Positions 1 to 9,652 of a stretch of 64,000 nucleotides of DNA are shown here, in pieces. The stretch is from NCBI RefSeq assembly GCF_032918005.1, contig NZ_CP136628.1:6061501-6125500 (forward strand). Reading direction: 5' to 3'. Under the pieces are notes generated by a model. The model had not been told where the DNA came from. It ran no database searches and was given only the letters and a program-made list of their open reading frames with translations. The position numbers were made by a program, and so were the translations under genes. The DNA comes from Bradyrhizobium sp. NDS-1. GTDB lineage: Bacteria > Pseudomonadota > Alphaproteobacteria > Rhizobiales > Xanthobacteraceae. Each line of letters opens with the position of its first letter. Positions within the stretch are counted from its first letter, which is position 1.

Positions 1-1085
1 TCGGGCTGACGTTGAAGGAGACCGCCGGCATCGTCTCTCCGGCGGGCATTGCCGGCCTCGAATTCCGCGACGAGGCCGAGACGGTGAACGCACTGGTGCC
101 GCAGCTGAAGGCGCGCGGGGTCGAGGCGATCGTGGTGCTGATCCACCAGGGCGGCGAGCCCGCCGGCGACTACAATGAATGTCCCGAGATCACGGGCCCG
201 ATCGTCGACATCGTCAAAAAATTCGACCGTGCCGTCGACGTCGTCGTCAGCGGTCATACCCATCGCGCCTATGTCTGCGACATCGACGGACGGCTCGTCA
301 CCAGCGGCGACAAATACGGCACGCTGGTCACCGCGATCGATCTCAAGCTCGACCCGGCAAGCCGCGACATCGTCGGCGCCAGCGCCGAGAACGTCATCGT
401 CGCCACGGCCTCGCTTGCAAAGGACCCCGACCAGACCGCGTTGATCGAGGCCTACGACAGGCTGTCGGCGCCAATCGCCAACCGGCCGGCCGGATCGGTC
501 ACGCAGACGCTGTCGCGCATTCCGAACGATGCCGGCGAAAGCGCGCTCGGCGACGTCATCGCGGATGCGCAATTGTTCGCAACCCGCGACGCCAAGGACG
601 GCGCCGCCGTCATCGCACTCACCAATCCCGGCGGCATCCGCACGGACATCGTTCCGAAGGAGAACGGCGCGATCACCTTCGGCGATGTCTTCGCCAGCCA
701 GCCGTTCCGCAATCGCCTGGTCACGATGACGATGACGGGCAACCAGTTGAAGGACATGCTGGAACAGCAATGGCTCGATCCGAAGCGACCGCGGATCCTG
801 CAGGTGTCAAACGGATTCAGCTATGCCTGGGATGCGGCAAAGCCATTCGGCGAGCGCGTGACCCCCGAGACGATGACGCTCAACGGCAGGCCGATCGAAC
901 CCGGAAGCGGCTACCGCGTCACCCTCAACGATTACCTCGCCGTCGGCGGCGACGGTTTTACCGTCGCCAAACAGGGCACGGCTCCGCAATATGGCGGCTA
1001 CGACGCGGACGCGCTGTTCGCGTTCTTCCGGGCGCACGGGCCGATCGGTCCGCTGCCGCCGACCCGCATCCTGCGCGTGAATTGA
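1..1085 (+). CDS. 5'-nucleotidase / metallophosphatase, UshA-like (C-terminal part)
   Basis: The reading frame is open from the first bases of the window, so the gene starts upstream; about 360 residues are visible. The metal-binding GHTH motif (VVSGHTHRAYVC) closes the metallophosphatase domain. The 5'-nucleotidase C-terminal substrate domain follows, with ALTNPGGIRTD near the middle and YLAVGGDGF near the end. The family hydrolyses extracellular or periplasmic nucleotides to nucleosides and phosphate. The export signal would lie outside the window. Family assignment is firm; the exact substrate is unknown. Confidence 0.88.
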   Translation, partial: GLTLKETAGIVSPAGIAGLEFRDEAETVNALVPQLKARGVEAIVVLIHQGGEPAGDYNECPEITGPIVDIVKKFDRAVDVVVSGHTHRAYVCDIDGRLVTSGDKYGTLVTAIDLKLDPASRDIVGASAENVIVATASLAKDPDQTALIEAYDRLSAPIANRPAGSVTQTLSRIPNDAGESALGDVIADAQLFATRDAKDGAAVIALTNPGGIRTDIVPKENGAITFGDVFASQPFRNRLVTMTMTGNQLKDMLEQQWLDPKRPRILQVSNGFSYAWDAAKPFGERVTPETMTLNGRPIEPGSGYRVTLNDYLAVGGDGFTVAKQGTAPQYGGYDADALFAFFRAHGPIGPLPPTRILRVN

Positions 1086-1218
1086 TCCGGATCAAACGGG
1101 CCGACGCGGGCCGACCCTTTGCCATTGCCGTCCAAACGCCTAGATTGGGTTTTGCATTGCGTTTTGGCGCCGGATGCGCCAACGACGCCAAAAGCCCGTT
1201 TCCTGTGAGGCCGACCTG

Positions 1219-2148
1219 ATGAGCACGCTTCTCCTTTCCCACAAGGCCTGCCTCGACCATGTCACGCCGCCGGGACACCCTGAGAGGCCGGATCGTCTGC
1301 GCGCGGTGGAAGAAGCCCTGTCAAAGGAGCGCTTCCAGTTTCTGGTGCGCGACCAGGCGCCGGAGGGCGATCTCGATCTCGTCACGCTGTGCCACAACGA
1401 GGATTACGTCACCGAGCTGCGCCACATCGCGCCGACCAGCGGACAGGTCTATATCGACGGCGACACGTCGATGTCGCCGGGCACGTGGGAAGCGGTGATG
1501 CGCGGCGTCGGCGGCGCGGTCGCAGCGACCGAAGCGGTGATGACTGGCGAGCATCGCAACGCCTTCGTCGCGGTGCGCCCGCCCGGCCATCACGCCGAGA
1601 TCGGCAAGCCGATGGGCTTCTGCTTCTTCGACAATGTCGCGATCGCCGCGCGCCATGCCCAGCGCAAATACGGCATCAAGCGCGCGGCCATCGTCGATTT
1701 CGACGTGCATCACGGCAACGGCACGCAGGACATCTTCTGGTCGGACCCGACCGTGATGTACTGCTCGACGCACCAGATGCCGCTGTTTCCGGGCACCGGC
1801 GCCAAGAGCGAGCGCGGCGACCACGACACCATCGTCAACGCGCCGCTCGCCTCCGAGGACGGCGGGCCGGAATTCCGCTCCGCGTTCGAGAATCTGATCC
1901 TGCCGCAACTCGAGAGATTCAGCCCCGAGCTCGTCGTCATTTCCGCGGGCTTCGACGCGCACTACCGCGACCCCCTGGCTTCGCTGAACTTGCGCGCGGA
2001 GGACTATGCCTGGGTGACGCGCAAGCTGATGGATCTCGCCGACAAGACCGCGGGGGGCCGCGTTGTTTCGGTGCTCGAGGGCGGCTATGACCTGCAAGGA
2101 CTGAAAGAATCTGTTACGGCGCATGTCGGCGCCTTGATGGGCGCCTGA
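1219..2148 (+). CDS. histone deacetylase family protein (acetylpolyamine/acetoin-utilisation type amidohydrolase)
   Basis: The 309-residue protein has the arginase/deacetylase fold motifs: HPERPDRL at the N-terminus, RPPGHHAE with the paired catalytic histidines, DFDVHHGNGTQ as zinc ligands, and SAGFDAHYRDP. Bacterial members remove acetyl groups from small amines or lysines. An in-frame start exists at 1174, but the ATG at 1219 begins MSTLLLSHKAC, the usual family N-terminus, and has GTGAGG a short distance upstream. xseB follows 74 bp later on the same strand, so co-transcription is possible. The physiological substrate cannot be told from sequence. Confidence 0.88.
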   Translation: MSTLLLSHKACLDHVTPPGHPERPDRLRAVEEALSKERFQFLVRDQAPEGDLDLVTLCHNEDYVTELRHIAPTSGQVYIDGDTSMSPGTWEAVMRGVGGAVAATEAVMTGEHRNAFVAVRPPGHHAEIGKPMGFCFFDNVAIAARHAQRKYGIKRAAIVDFDVHHGNGTQDIFWSDPTVMYCSTHQMPLFPGTGAKSERGDHDTIVNAPLASEDGGPEFRSAFENLILPQLERFSPELVVISAGFDAHYRDPLASLNLRAEDYAWVTRKLMDLADKTAGGRVVSVLEGGYDLQGLKESVTAHVGALMGA

Positions 2149-2222
2149 CGACGCCCGCCACATTAAGCCCGCAAAACCCGCCTTCACTGCCAGGTGAGCG
2201 AATCGGGCAATCGGAAACGGAT

Positions 2223-2474
2223 ATGGCCGAAAATATTCAAGTCGACGTCTCCAGGCTCACCTTCGAGCGTGCGATCGAGGAACTCGAGACGATCGTGAAG
2301 CGCCTCGAAGACGGCAAGGTGCCGCTCGAAGAATCCGTGACGATCTATGAGCGCGGCGAGGCGCTGAAGCGCCGCTGCGAGGAATTGCTGCGCCAGGCCG
2401 AAGCGCGCGTCGACAAGATCACCACCGATGCCAGCGGCCAAGCCACCGGCACTGCCCCGCTCGACGTCCAGTAA
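2223..2474 (+). CDS. xseB: exodeoxyribonuclease VII small subunit
   Basis: This 83-residue protein matches XseB in length and pattern: SRLTFERAIEELETIVKRLE, then GKVPLEESVTIYERGEALK and a helical tail with RCEELLRQAEARV. XseB binds the large subunit XseA to form the nuclease that degrades single-stranded DNA into oligonucleotides. It lies upstream of dxs, an order shared by many proteobacteria. Nearly 600 bp separate it from dxs, so the two may have separate promoters. Confidence 0.93.
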   Translation: MAENIQVDVSRLTFERAIEELETIVKRLEDGKVPLEESVTIYERGEALKRRCEELLRQAEARVDKITTDASGQATGTAPLDVQ

Positions 2475-3070
2475 GCCACGGCTTCCCGCACGGCTCCTGC
2501 CCGGTTCTGACCGCGCTTGGCCCTCCGGCGGGGGAAGCATAGCGGGCCGGGTTTTCGCGATCGCAGGACGCCGTCCTAGGAGGCATCTGCGGTTCCATGG
2601 GCAAGTGCACGGGGCCGGCCGTGCGCGAGACCGAAAAGACGTGGTTTCCCGGCAAAAGCCCGCCAGGGAACCGCGCCGAGCAGGAACCGCTCGCCCCGGA
2701 CCGCAGTTAACTACTCTGGCCCGACGGTTGCATCTGCATACCCCTAATCGGTCCTACGGGTTGGCTTTGGCCCAAGCTTTGGTGTAAAGCTGCGCAGAGT
2801 GTGGCTTTTTGCAAGCCTTGCGTGGGCACCGATTGTCGACGACAAGCGCTTCAAATTGCTGATGAAATTGGCTGGGACGGACGAAGCCGATCTACGTGAC
2901 AGGGATCACAGAGACTGAACCGGAGAGCACTTAAGCTTACCTAAGCTTGAAGACGGGGCCTTGCCCCATGCAGGTGGCTCCGACGGTTTGAGGACTCGCG
3001 CTGCGCCGATATTGAGCAAACCCATCGCGCACCGGAATGACCTTCCGGCGCTGACAAATTGGAAATCGCC
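2475..3070. other. Long non-coding interval between xseB and dxs, with a possible structured RNA
   Basis: No convincing gene is seen here. A block at 2589-2690 can fold: GCGGTTCC (2589-2596) is complementary to GGAACCGC (2683-2690, also present at 2667-2674). It encloses a GCACGG/CCGTGC hairpin (2607-2624) and a GGTTTCCC/GGGAACC pairing (about 2643-2673). A short direct repeat, TAAGCTTA then TAAGCTT, lies near 2933-2949. I do not recognise a known RNA family. The interval presumably also holds the dxs promoter. Confidence 0.4.
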
Positions 3071-4999
3071 GTGAACGCATACAGTAAAACGCCGCTTCTC
3101 GACACCATCCGGACGCCGGACGACCTGCGCAAGCTCAAGATCGAGCAGGTTCGCCAGGTTGCCGACGAGCTGCGGCAGGAGACCATCGATGCCGTCTCGG
3201 TCACCGGCGGTCACTTCGGCGCAGGTCTCGGCGTGGTCGAGCTTACCACCGCGATTCATTACGTCTTCGACACGCCGCGCGACCGGCTGATCTGGGACGT
3301 CGGCCATCAGGCCTATCCGCACAAGATCCTCACCGGCCGGCGCGACCGCATCCGTACCCTGCGCACCGGCGGCGGCCTGTCCGGCTTCACCAAGCGCAGC
3401 GAGAGCGACTACGATCCGTTCGGTGCGGCGCATTCCTCCACCTCGATCTCCGCCGGCCTCGGCATGGCGGTGGCGCGCGACCTCTCCGGCGGCAAGAACA
3501 ACGTTATCGCCGTCATCGGTGACGGCGCGATGTCGGCCGGCATGGCCTATGAGGCCATGAACAACGCGGGAGCGATGAACTCGCGCCTGATCGTCATCCT
3601 CAACGACAACGACATGTCGATCGCGCCGCCGGTCGGCGCCATGAGCGCCTATCTGTCGCGCCTCTACTCCGGCAAGACCTATCGCACGCTGCGTGATGCG
3701 GCCAAGCAGATCAACAAGCGCCTGCCCAAGATCATCGCCAACCGCGCCAACCGCGTCGAGGAATATTCCCGCGGCTTCATGATGGACGGCGGCACGCTGT
3801 TCGAGGAGCTCGGCTTCTACTATGTCGGTCCGATCGATGGCCACAATCTCGACCATCTCCTGCCCGTGCTGAAGAACGTCCGCGACATGGAGACCGGCCC
3901 GATCCTGGTCCACGTCGTGACGCAGAAGGGCAAGGGCTACGGCCCGGCGGAAGCGTCCGCCGACAAGTACCATGCCGTCGTCAAGTTCGACGTCGCGACC
4001 GGCACGCAAGCCAAGTCCAAGCCCAATGCGCCGGCCTACCAGAACGTGTTCGGCCAGAGCCTCGTCAAGGAAGCCGAGAAGGACGACAAGATCGTCGCCA
4101 TCACCGCGGCGATGCCGTCCGGCACCGGCGTCGACATCTTCAACAAGGCCTTCCCCGACCGGACCTTCGACGTCGGCATCGCCGAGCAGCACGCGGTGAC
4201 CTTTGCCGCCGGTCTTGCGAGCGAAGGCTACAAGCCGTTCTGCGCGATCTACTCGACCTTCCTGCAGCGCGGCTACGACCAGATCGTGCATGACGTCGCG
4301 ATCCAGAACCTGCCCGTCCGCTTCGCCATCGACCGCGCCGGCCTCGTCGGCGCCGACGGCGCGACGCATGCCGGCTCGTTCGACAACGCCTATCTCGGCT
4401 GCCTGCCGAACATGGTGATCATGGCGGCGGCCGATGAGGCCGAGCTCGTGCACATGGTGGCGACCCAGGTCGCGATCAACGACCGTCCGAGCTCGCTGCG
4501 CTATCCGCGCGGCGAAGGTCGCGGCATCGAGATGCCGGAGGTCGGCATTCCGCTCGAGATCGGCAAGGGCCGCATGATCCGCCAGGGCAGCAAGATCGCC
4601 CTGCTCTCCTTCGGCACGCGCCTCGCCGAATGTGAGAAGGCGGCCGACGAACTCGCAGCCCATGGCCTGTCGACCACGATTGCGGACGCGCGCTTCATGA
4701 AGCCGCTGGACACCGAGCTGGTGCTCAAGCTTGCCCGCGACCACGAGATCCTGATCACGATCGAGGAAGGCTCGGTCGGCGGCTTCGGCTCGCATGTCGC
4801 GCAGTACCTGACCGATCAGGGCGCGCTCGACACCGGCATGGTCAAGTTCCGCTCAATGGTGCTGCCCGACGTGTTCCAGGACCACGACACGCCGGCGGCG
4901 ATGTACGGCCGCGCCGGTCTCGACGCCAAGGGCATCGTCGCCAAGGTGTTCGAAGCGCTCGGCAAGGACGTCAAGGCCGAGACCGTCAAGCTCGCCTGA
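3071..4999 (+). CDS. dxs: 1-deoxy-D-xylulose-5-phosphate synthase
   Basis: Dxs condenses pyruvate and glyceraldehyde 3-phosphate with thiamine diphosphate, the first step of the MEP isoprenoid pathway. The ~642-residue protein is of normal length. Visible signatures are [14 protein letters not shown], the TPP motif [35 protein letters not shown] in the transketolase pyrimidine domain, and [20 protein letters not shown] at 3059 is in frame, but the GTG at 3071 gives [11 protein letters not shown] and has GGAA about ten bases upstream, so I prefer it. XseB lies upstream on the same strand. Confidence 0.96.
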   Translation: MNAYSKTPLLDTIRTPDDLRKLKIEQVRQVADELRQETIDAVSVTGGHFGAGLGVVELTTAIHYVFDTPRDRLIWDVGHQAYPHKILTGRRDRIRTLRTGGGLSGFTKRSESDYDPFGAAHSSTSISAGLGMAVARDLSGGKNNVIAVIGDGAMSAGMAYEAMNNAGAMNSRLIVILNDNDMSIAPPVGAMSAYLSRLYSGKTYRTLRDAAKQINKRLPKIIANRANRVEEYSRGFMMDGGTLFEELGFYYVGPIDGHNLDHLLPVLKNVRDMETGPILVHVVTQKGKGYGPAEASADKYHAVVKFDVATGTQAKSKPNAPAYQNVFGQSLVKEAEKDDKIVAITAAMPSGTGVDIFNKAFPDRTFDVGIAEQHAVTFAAGLASEGYKPFCAIYSTFLQRGYDQIVHDVAIQNLPVRFAIDRAGLVGADGATHAGSFDNAYLGCLPNMVIMAAADEAELVHMVATQVAINDRPSSLRYPRGEGRGIEMPEVGIPLEIGKGRMIRQGSKIALLSFGTRLAECEKAADELAAHGLSTTIADARFMKPLDTELVLKLARDHEILITIEEGSVGGFGSHVAQYLTDQGALDTGMVKFRSMVLPDVFQDHDTPAAMYGRAGLDAKGIVAKVFEALGKDVKAETVKLA

Positions 5000-5013
5000 G
5001 GCTGCTTTCTTTA

Positions 5014-5140
5014 CCTCTCCCGCAAGCGGGAGAGGTCGGATCGCGTAAGCCATCCGGGTGAGGCTTTCGCCTCTTGGGGGTCTCGCTTGCCGGGACACCC
5101 TCTCCCCAACCCTCCCCCGCAGGCGGAGGGAGGGAGCGCA
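5014..5140. repeat. Intergenic inverted-repeat element (REP-like)
   Basis: Two hairpins lie side by side in the dxs 3' spacer. The first has 10-bp arms, CCTCTCCCGC (5014-5023) and GCGGGAGAGG (5026-5035), with a two-base loop. The second, around 5108-5136, pairs CCTCCCCCGC with GCGGAGGGAGG. Such palindromic units are common between Bradyrhizobium genes. This one may also help end dxs transcription, but there is no T-run. Confidence 0.6.
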
Positions 5141-5190
5141 GTTTTCGCCGTGGTTCGCAGCTCGCCTGAATTTCTCCGAAGCACTCAGCC

Positions 5191-5745
5191 ATGAAAATTT
5201 ACCTGGCAGGTCCCGACGTGTTCCTGCCGGATGCCATCGAGATCGGCCGGCGCAAGCGCGATATCTGCGCGGCTCATGGCCTGACCGGCCTGTATCCCCT
5301 CGACAACGCCATCGATCCCACCGCGCCCGATGCCTCGCGCCAGATCTTTTGCGGCAACGAGGCGATGATGGAGGAGGCCGACGCCATCATCGCGAACCTC
5401 ACCCCGTTCCGGGGCGCCGGTGCAGATCCCGGCACCGTCTACGAGCTCGGCTACATGGCCGGCCGGCGCAAGTTCTGCCTCGCCTATTCCAACGACGGCG
5501 CCGCCTATGCGGACCGCGTCGGTCGCTTCATGGCAGTGACGCCGGAAGACGGCCGGCTGGTCGACGCAGAGGGGCTGACGGTCGAGGATTTCGGCCTCGT
5601 CGACAACCTCATGATGATCCATGCGCTGGAGCTGCACGGTTGCCCACTGGTGACGCCCGCCACGATGCCGATCGATGTCTGGCACGATCTCGCCGCGTTC
5701 GAGGCTTGCGTCCGGATGGCGGCCGCGCGATTGATCGCTACATAA
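5191..5745 (+). CDS. nucleoside 2-deoxyribosyltransferase family protein
   Basis: This 184-residue protein begins MKIYLAGPDVFLPDA and contains CGNEAMMEEADAIIANLTPF and DPGTVYELGYMAG, the core of the nucleoside 2-deoxyribosyltransferase fold with the catalytic glutamate in the YELGYM segment. Family members move deoxyribose between bases or hydrolyse deoxynucleotides, so a salvage or nucleotide-cleaning role is likely. tlyA starts 27 bp downstream on the same strand, so the genes may share a transcript. Confidence 0.82.
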   Translation: MKIYLAGPDVFLPDAIEIGRRKRDICAAHGLTGLYPLDNAIDPTAPDASRQIFCGNEAMMEEADAIIANLTPFRGAGADPGTVYELGYMAGRRKFCLAYSNDGAAYADRVGRFMAVTPEDGRLVDAEGLTVEDFGLVDNLMMIHALELHGCPLVTPATMPIDVWHDLAAFEACVRMAAARLIAT

Positions 5746-5772
5746 GCAGACTAATCGTCCCATGAGAGCGTG

Positions 5773-6507
5773 ATGCCCCCTGCCCGTAAGCGCGCGGATG
5801 TATTGCTGGTCGAGCGCGGCCTGTTCGAGAGCCGTGCGCGGGCACGCGCGGCGATCGAGGCCGGGCTCGTCACGGCCGACGACAAGCCGGTCACCAAACC
5901 GTCGGAGACGATTGCCGAGGATGCTGTAATTCAGGCCGAGCCCGCGCATCCTTACGTCTCCCGTGGCGGCGTCAAGCTGGCCGGCGCGCTGGAGCGCTAT
6001 CCGATCGAGATCGAGGATCATGTCTGCCTCGACGTCGGCGCTTCCACCGGCGGCTTCACCGAGGTGCTGCTGGCGAACGGCGCCAGCCTGGTGTTCGCAA
6101 TTGATGTCGGCACCAGCCAGCTGCATCCCTCGCTTCGAAATCATCCCAAGATCGTGTCGATGGAGGAGACCGACATCCGGAGCTATGACGGCAAGCGGTT
6201 GCCGGCGCGGCCCGACGTCGTCGTCATCGACGTCAGCTTCATCTCGCTCAAGACGGTGCTGCCGGTGGCGCTGTCCCTCGCCGCCGCGCCAATGAGCCTG
6301 CTGGCGCTGATCAAGCCGCAATTCGAGGCTGAGAGGAAGCACAACAAGAAAGGCATCGTCCGCGACGCCGCCGTGCACCGGGAGATCTGCGACGACATCG
6401 CCGCCTTTGCCGCTTCGCTGGGCTGCACTCATATCGAGGTGTTTCCCTCCTCGATCGCGGGCGGTGACGGCAATATCGAATTCTTTCTGGGCGCGCGCCG
6501 TGGTTGA
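5773..6507 (+). CDS. tlyA: TlyA family rRNA (cytidine-2'-O)-methyltransferase
   Basis: The protein has an N-terminal S4 RNA-binding domain ([20 protein letters not shown]) followed by an FtsJ/RrmJ-type methyltransferase with the SAM motif [16 protein letters not shown] and [13 protein letters not shown]. TlyA enzymes methylate cytidines in 16S and 23S rRNA; older annotations call them haemolysins. Length is 244 residues from ATG 5773; GTG 5770 is directly in front. Its end overlaps the next methyltransferase by 8 bp, so the two RNA-modifying enzymes are likely translationally coupled. Confidence 0.9.
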   Translation: MPPARKRADVLLVERGLFESRARARAAIEAGLVTADDKPVTKPSETIAEDAVIQAEPAHPYVSRGGVKLAGALERYPIEIEDHVCLDVGASTGGFTEVLLANGASLVFAIDVGTSQLHPSLRNHPKIVSMEETDIRSYDGKRLPARPDVVVIDVSFISLKTVLPVALSLAAAPMSLLALIKPQFEAERKHNKKGIVRDAAVHREICDDIAAFAASLGCTHIEVFPSSIAGGDGNIEFFLGARRG

Positions 6508-7747
6508 GCGCCTGACCATCGATCACGTCGGCCATCGCGGCGACGGCGTCTGCCTCGCGACGGGCGATGCGGTCTATGTGCCCTACACGCTTGCCGGCGA
6601 GACCGTCGAGGTCGATCACGTCGTGGGCCACCATCCCGACCGCCGCAAGCTGCTCGCAGTCGATGTCGCAAGCCCCCAGCGCATCGAACCGTTCTGTCCG
6701 CATTTCGGCGTCTGCGGCGGCTGCGCCATCCAGCACTGGGCGGCAGAACCCTATCAAGCCTGGAAGCGCGGTATCGTGGTCGAAACGCTGGCGCAGGCCG
6801 GCATCGATTGCGCGGTGGCGCCACTGGTCGATGCCCATGGCGCCGGCCGGCGGCGCATCACGCTGCACGGCCGCTTCGGCACGCATGACGTCCTCAAGGT
6901 CGGTTTCTCCGCGACGAGCTCGCACGACGTCATTCCGATTCATCGCTGTCCCATTCTCGATCCCGGACTCGAGGGCGCGCTCGAGGCCGCATGGGCACTC
7001 GCCGAACAGCTGACGTCCAAGATGCCGGTGACGAAGCCGCTCGACATCCAGGTCACAGCCACCGCCAACGGCCTCGACGTCGACGTGCGCGGCTCCGGGC
7101 CGTTGCCGACGGCGCTCGTCACGGCGCTCTCGCGCGTCGCCGAACAGCACCGCCTGGCGCGGCTAACGCGGCATGGCGAGTTGGTGCTGCAACGCGTGCC
7201 GCCGACGGTGAAGATGGGCCGCGCCGAGGTGACGCTGCCGCCGGGCTCGTTCCTGCAGGCAACCGTCGCGGGCGAGGAGACGCTGGCCGCGCTCGTCGCC
7301 GAACGCATCGGCAAGGCCAAGGAGGTTCTCGACCTTTTCTGCGGTGTCGGCCCGTTCGCGCTGCGGCTCGCCGAGAAGGCCCGCATCACCGCCTATGACA
7401 ACGACGCCGGCGCAATCGCGGCGCTGGCAAAAGCCGCGCGCACGCCGGGCCTGAAGCCAATCAAAGCCGAGCCACGCGACCTGTTTCGCCGCCCCTTGGT
7501 GCCGCCGGAGCTGCGCGACTTCGATGCCGTGGTGTTCGACCCGCCGCGCCAGGGCGCGCAGGCGCAGGCGCTGAAGCTCGCCGCGAGCAAGGTGCCGGCG
7601 GTGATCGCGGTATCCTGCAACGTCGCCACGTTCGCCCGCGACGCGCGACTGCTGATCGATGGCGGCTATCGGCTGGAGGCGGTGGTACCGGTCGACCAGT
7701 TTCGCCACACGCCGCATGTGGAGCTGGTGGCGCGGTTTACGCGGTAG
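6500..7747 (+). CDS. class I SAM-dependent RNA methyltransferase, RlmD/TrmA family (5-methyluridine)
   Basis: This is a 415-residue m5U RNA methyltransferase. Near residue 70 lies a cysteine cluster, [15 protein letters not shown], expected to bind a 4Fe-4S cluster. The SAM-binding [13 protein letters not shown] follows, then [11 protein letters not shown] and the catalytic-cysteine segment [14 protein letters not shown]. The open frame extends to 6407 inside tlyA, but GTG 6500 gives [16 protein letters not shown], the expected start of the N-terminal barrel, and overlaps the tlyA stop. The modified position (23S rRNA or tRNA) cannot be decided here. Confidence 0.9.
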   Translation: MVERLTIDHVGHRGDGVCLATGDAVYVPYTLAGETVEVDHVVGHHPDRRKLLAVDVASPQRIEPFCPHFGVCGGCAIQHWAAEPYQAWKRGIVVETLAQAGIDCAVAPLVDAHGAGRRRITLHGRFGTHDVLKVGFSATSSHDVIPIHRCPILDPGLEGALEAAWALAEQLTSKMPVTKPLDIQVTATANGLDVDVRGSGPLPTALVTALSRVAEQHRLARLTRHGELVLQRVPPTVKMGRAEVTLPPGSFLQATVAGEETLAALVAERIGKAKEVLDLFCGVGPFALRLAEKARITAYDNDAGAIAALAKAARTPGLKPIKAEPRDLFRRPLVPPELRDFDAVVFDPPRQGAQAQALKLAASKVPAVIAVSCNVATFARDARLLIDGGYRLEAVVPVDQFRHTPHVELVARFTR

Positions 7748-7849
7748 CTCATCGTCATCGACCTTGATTCCGGTCAATCGTCGCAGCGCGATCGGCGTTA
7801 TGAACGGTCTGCGTCATGGAGCGCGATCTGAGACACGGAGCGGAAGCCT

Positions 7850-8929
7850 GTGTTTGACCGACGACAGTTCATCGCAACCGCGCTCGGGTTGTCCGCGGCT
7901 GCGATCAGCGGCTTCCCTGCCGCGGGAGCACCGATGACCTACGACGAGGCGGTGGACACATCACGGACCCCGCTGCAAGCAGCGCCACGGGATCGCGAGC
8001 TCGTGCGCTTTGCCACGCTCGCCGCCAACAGTCACAATACCCAGCCGTGGACATTCTCCGCTCGCGGCAACGAAATCGCGATTGCCCCGGATTTCACCCG
8101 CCGCTGTCCAGCCGTCGATCCGGACGATCACCACCTCTTCGTCAGTCTCGGCTGCGCCGCCGAAAACCTCATCCTCGCGGCGTCCATCCTGGGCTGGCGC
8201 GCCGACCCCGTCATTGACGGCGACCGGATCGTGATCGCGCTCGAGCAAGCCCCGCCGGCCGCATCGGCGTTGGCGGCCGCGATTCCGGTCAGGCAGTGCA
8301 CCCGCGCGACGTTCGACGGCAGGCCCGTCGCGCCCGACACCTTGCGCCGGCTCGAGGATGCCTGTCGCGAACCTGACGTCACAACCATCCTGATGACCGA
8401 ACGCGCCGCGATCGCCGGGGTCACCGACTACGTGCTCGAAGGCAATTCGGCGCAGATGCGCGACAAGGCCTTCATGCGCGAGCTCGTGAGCTGGATTCGT
8501 TTCAACGAGGCGGAAGCGCTCGCGACCATGGACGGGTTGTTCGCGACCGCCTCGGGAAACCCGTCCCTGCCGTCATGGCTGGCGCGACCGCTGTTGAAGC
8601 TCTTCTTCACCGAGAGCGGGGAAAACAAGAAGTACCGCGAACAGCTCGCCAGCTCGGCGGGCGTTGTCGTGCTCGCTGCAGATCGCAGTGACAAATCGCA
8701 CTGGATCGCGGTCGGACGCGCCTGTCAGCGCTTCGGTTTGCAGGCGACCGCGCTGGGACTCAAGTATTCCTTCGTCAACCAGCCGGTCGAGGTGGCGGCG
8801 CTGAGGTCGCAATTTGCGGCCTCGCTTGGACTGGGCGAACGACGATGCGATATCGTGATGCGCTTCGGAGCCGGTCCGGACCTGCCGAAATCGCCGCGGC
8901 GTCCGCCGGAACTGGTGATGCGATCCTAA
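7850..8929 (+). CDS. Acg-family FMN-binding nitroreductase-like protein with Tat signal
   Basis: The 359-residue protein opens with FDRRQFIATALGLSAAA, a twin-arginine-like export signal ending near residue 26 in a small-residue region. The mature part contains LAANSHNTQPWTF, typical of Acg/nitroreductase flavoproteins, and PDDHHLFVSLGCAAENL. Family members bind FMN and may act on quinones or nitro compounds or sequester flavin. Translation starts at GTG 7850. Its stop region overlaps by 4 bp the convergent gene that follows. Confidence 0.78.
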   Translation: MFDRRQFIATALGLSAAAISGFPAAGAPMTYDEAVDTSRTPLQAAPRDRELVRFATLAANSHNTQPWTFSARGNEIAIAPDFTRRCPAVDPDDHHLFVSLGCAAENLILAASILGWRADPVIDGDRIVIALEQAPPAASALAAAIPVRQCTRATFDGRPVAPDTLRRLEDACREPDVTTILMTERAAIAGVTDYVLEGNSAQMRDKAFMRELVSWIRFNEAEALATMDGLFATASGNPSLPSWLARPLLKLFFTESGENKKYREQLASSAGVVVLAADRSDKSHWIAVGRACQRFGLQATALGLKYSFVNQPVEVAALRSQFAASLGLGERRCDIVMRFGAGPDLPKSPRRPPELVMRS

Positions 8930-9543
8930 CGCCGCAGCCCGCTCAGCGCCGGCGACTCGCCGGGCAGCATGTTCGATCGGATATCGCTGTCCATGCGGCC
9001 CGAGTCCTGCTGGACGAAGCCGGCGCCGAACGACAGGCTGAGATTGGAGGTCGGCTTGATTTCGACGCCCGCAAATGCGCTGTAGCCGGGTGCCGCACCC
9101 GACGTCAGCGGCGCAACCGAACTGCCGATGCCATTGCCATATTTCAACGTGTCGAAGCCGGCGAAGAACGTCACGGGCAAACCGCCGACGGTTTTGGTGC
9201 TGTAGCCGAACTGCGTACTATCATAGGAGAGCGCGCTGAAATTTCCAGCAAATCCGGCCTGACTGAGTCCGGTCTGACTGAGGCCGCTCCAATTGAGATT
9301 GCCGCGCTGGCTGCCGACGAAGAAGCCGCTCGCCGCGCCGCTACGCCAATCCGCATCGCCAGCATTGAAGCTGGTGAAATTGCCATATGTATCGGAACTC
9401 TGGTTGGCGCCGCCGCTGAGACCGAAAGGCCCGCCGGGCACCCAATATCTCAGCGGCGCGACCTGGGCCTGAACCGGGGCCGCGATCGGGCAAAGCACAG
9501 CGAGCAAGGCTACGACAACGGATGAAGGGGCAAGGCTGGACAT
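8926..9543 (-). CDS. secreted Gly/Ser-rich protein, possible outer-membrane beta-barrel
   Basis: The 205-residue product has a clear signal peptide: VVVALLAVLCPIAAPVQAQ, cleaved near residue 27. The rest is rich in Gly, Ser, Asn and aromatic residues with alternating patterns (VTFFAGFDTLKYG, YSAFAGVEIKPTSNLSLSFGAGF), as in alphaproteobacterial outer-membrane beta-barrels of the opacity/porin type. It is short for a porin. I chose ATG 9543 over TTG 9558 because the signal peptide follows directly. Function is unknown. Confidence 0.7.
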   Translation of the reverse strand: MSSLAPSSVVVALLAVLCPIAAPVQAQVAPLRYWVPGGPFGLSGGANQSSDTYGNFTSFNAGDADWRSGAASGFFVGSQRGNLNWSGLSQTGLSQAGFAGNFSALSYDSTQFGYSTKTVGGLPVTFFAGFDTLKYGNGIGSSVAPLTSGAAPGYSAFAGVEIKPTSNLSLSFGAGFVQQDSGRMDSDIRSNMLPGESPALSGLRR

Positions 9544-9652
9544 TGAAGCTACCGTCAAGACTTTTGCAGATTATACTGCCTTGATATGGCCAATGCCAGC
9601 GTCGCGGCCGCACCAATGTCGCGGCCATGAGCCGTCCCGACAACTGAAACTC

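Noticed and set aside
2906..4795. 629-residue frame antisense to dxs
   Set aside because: It is a mirror of the highly codon-biased dxs gene; composition (Arg, His, Asp, Val rich) is typical of antisense GC-rich frames and no domain is seen.
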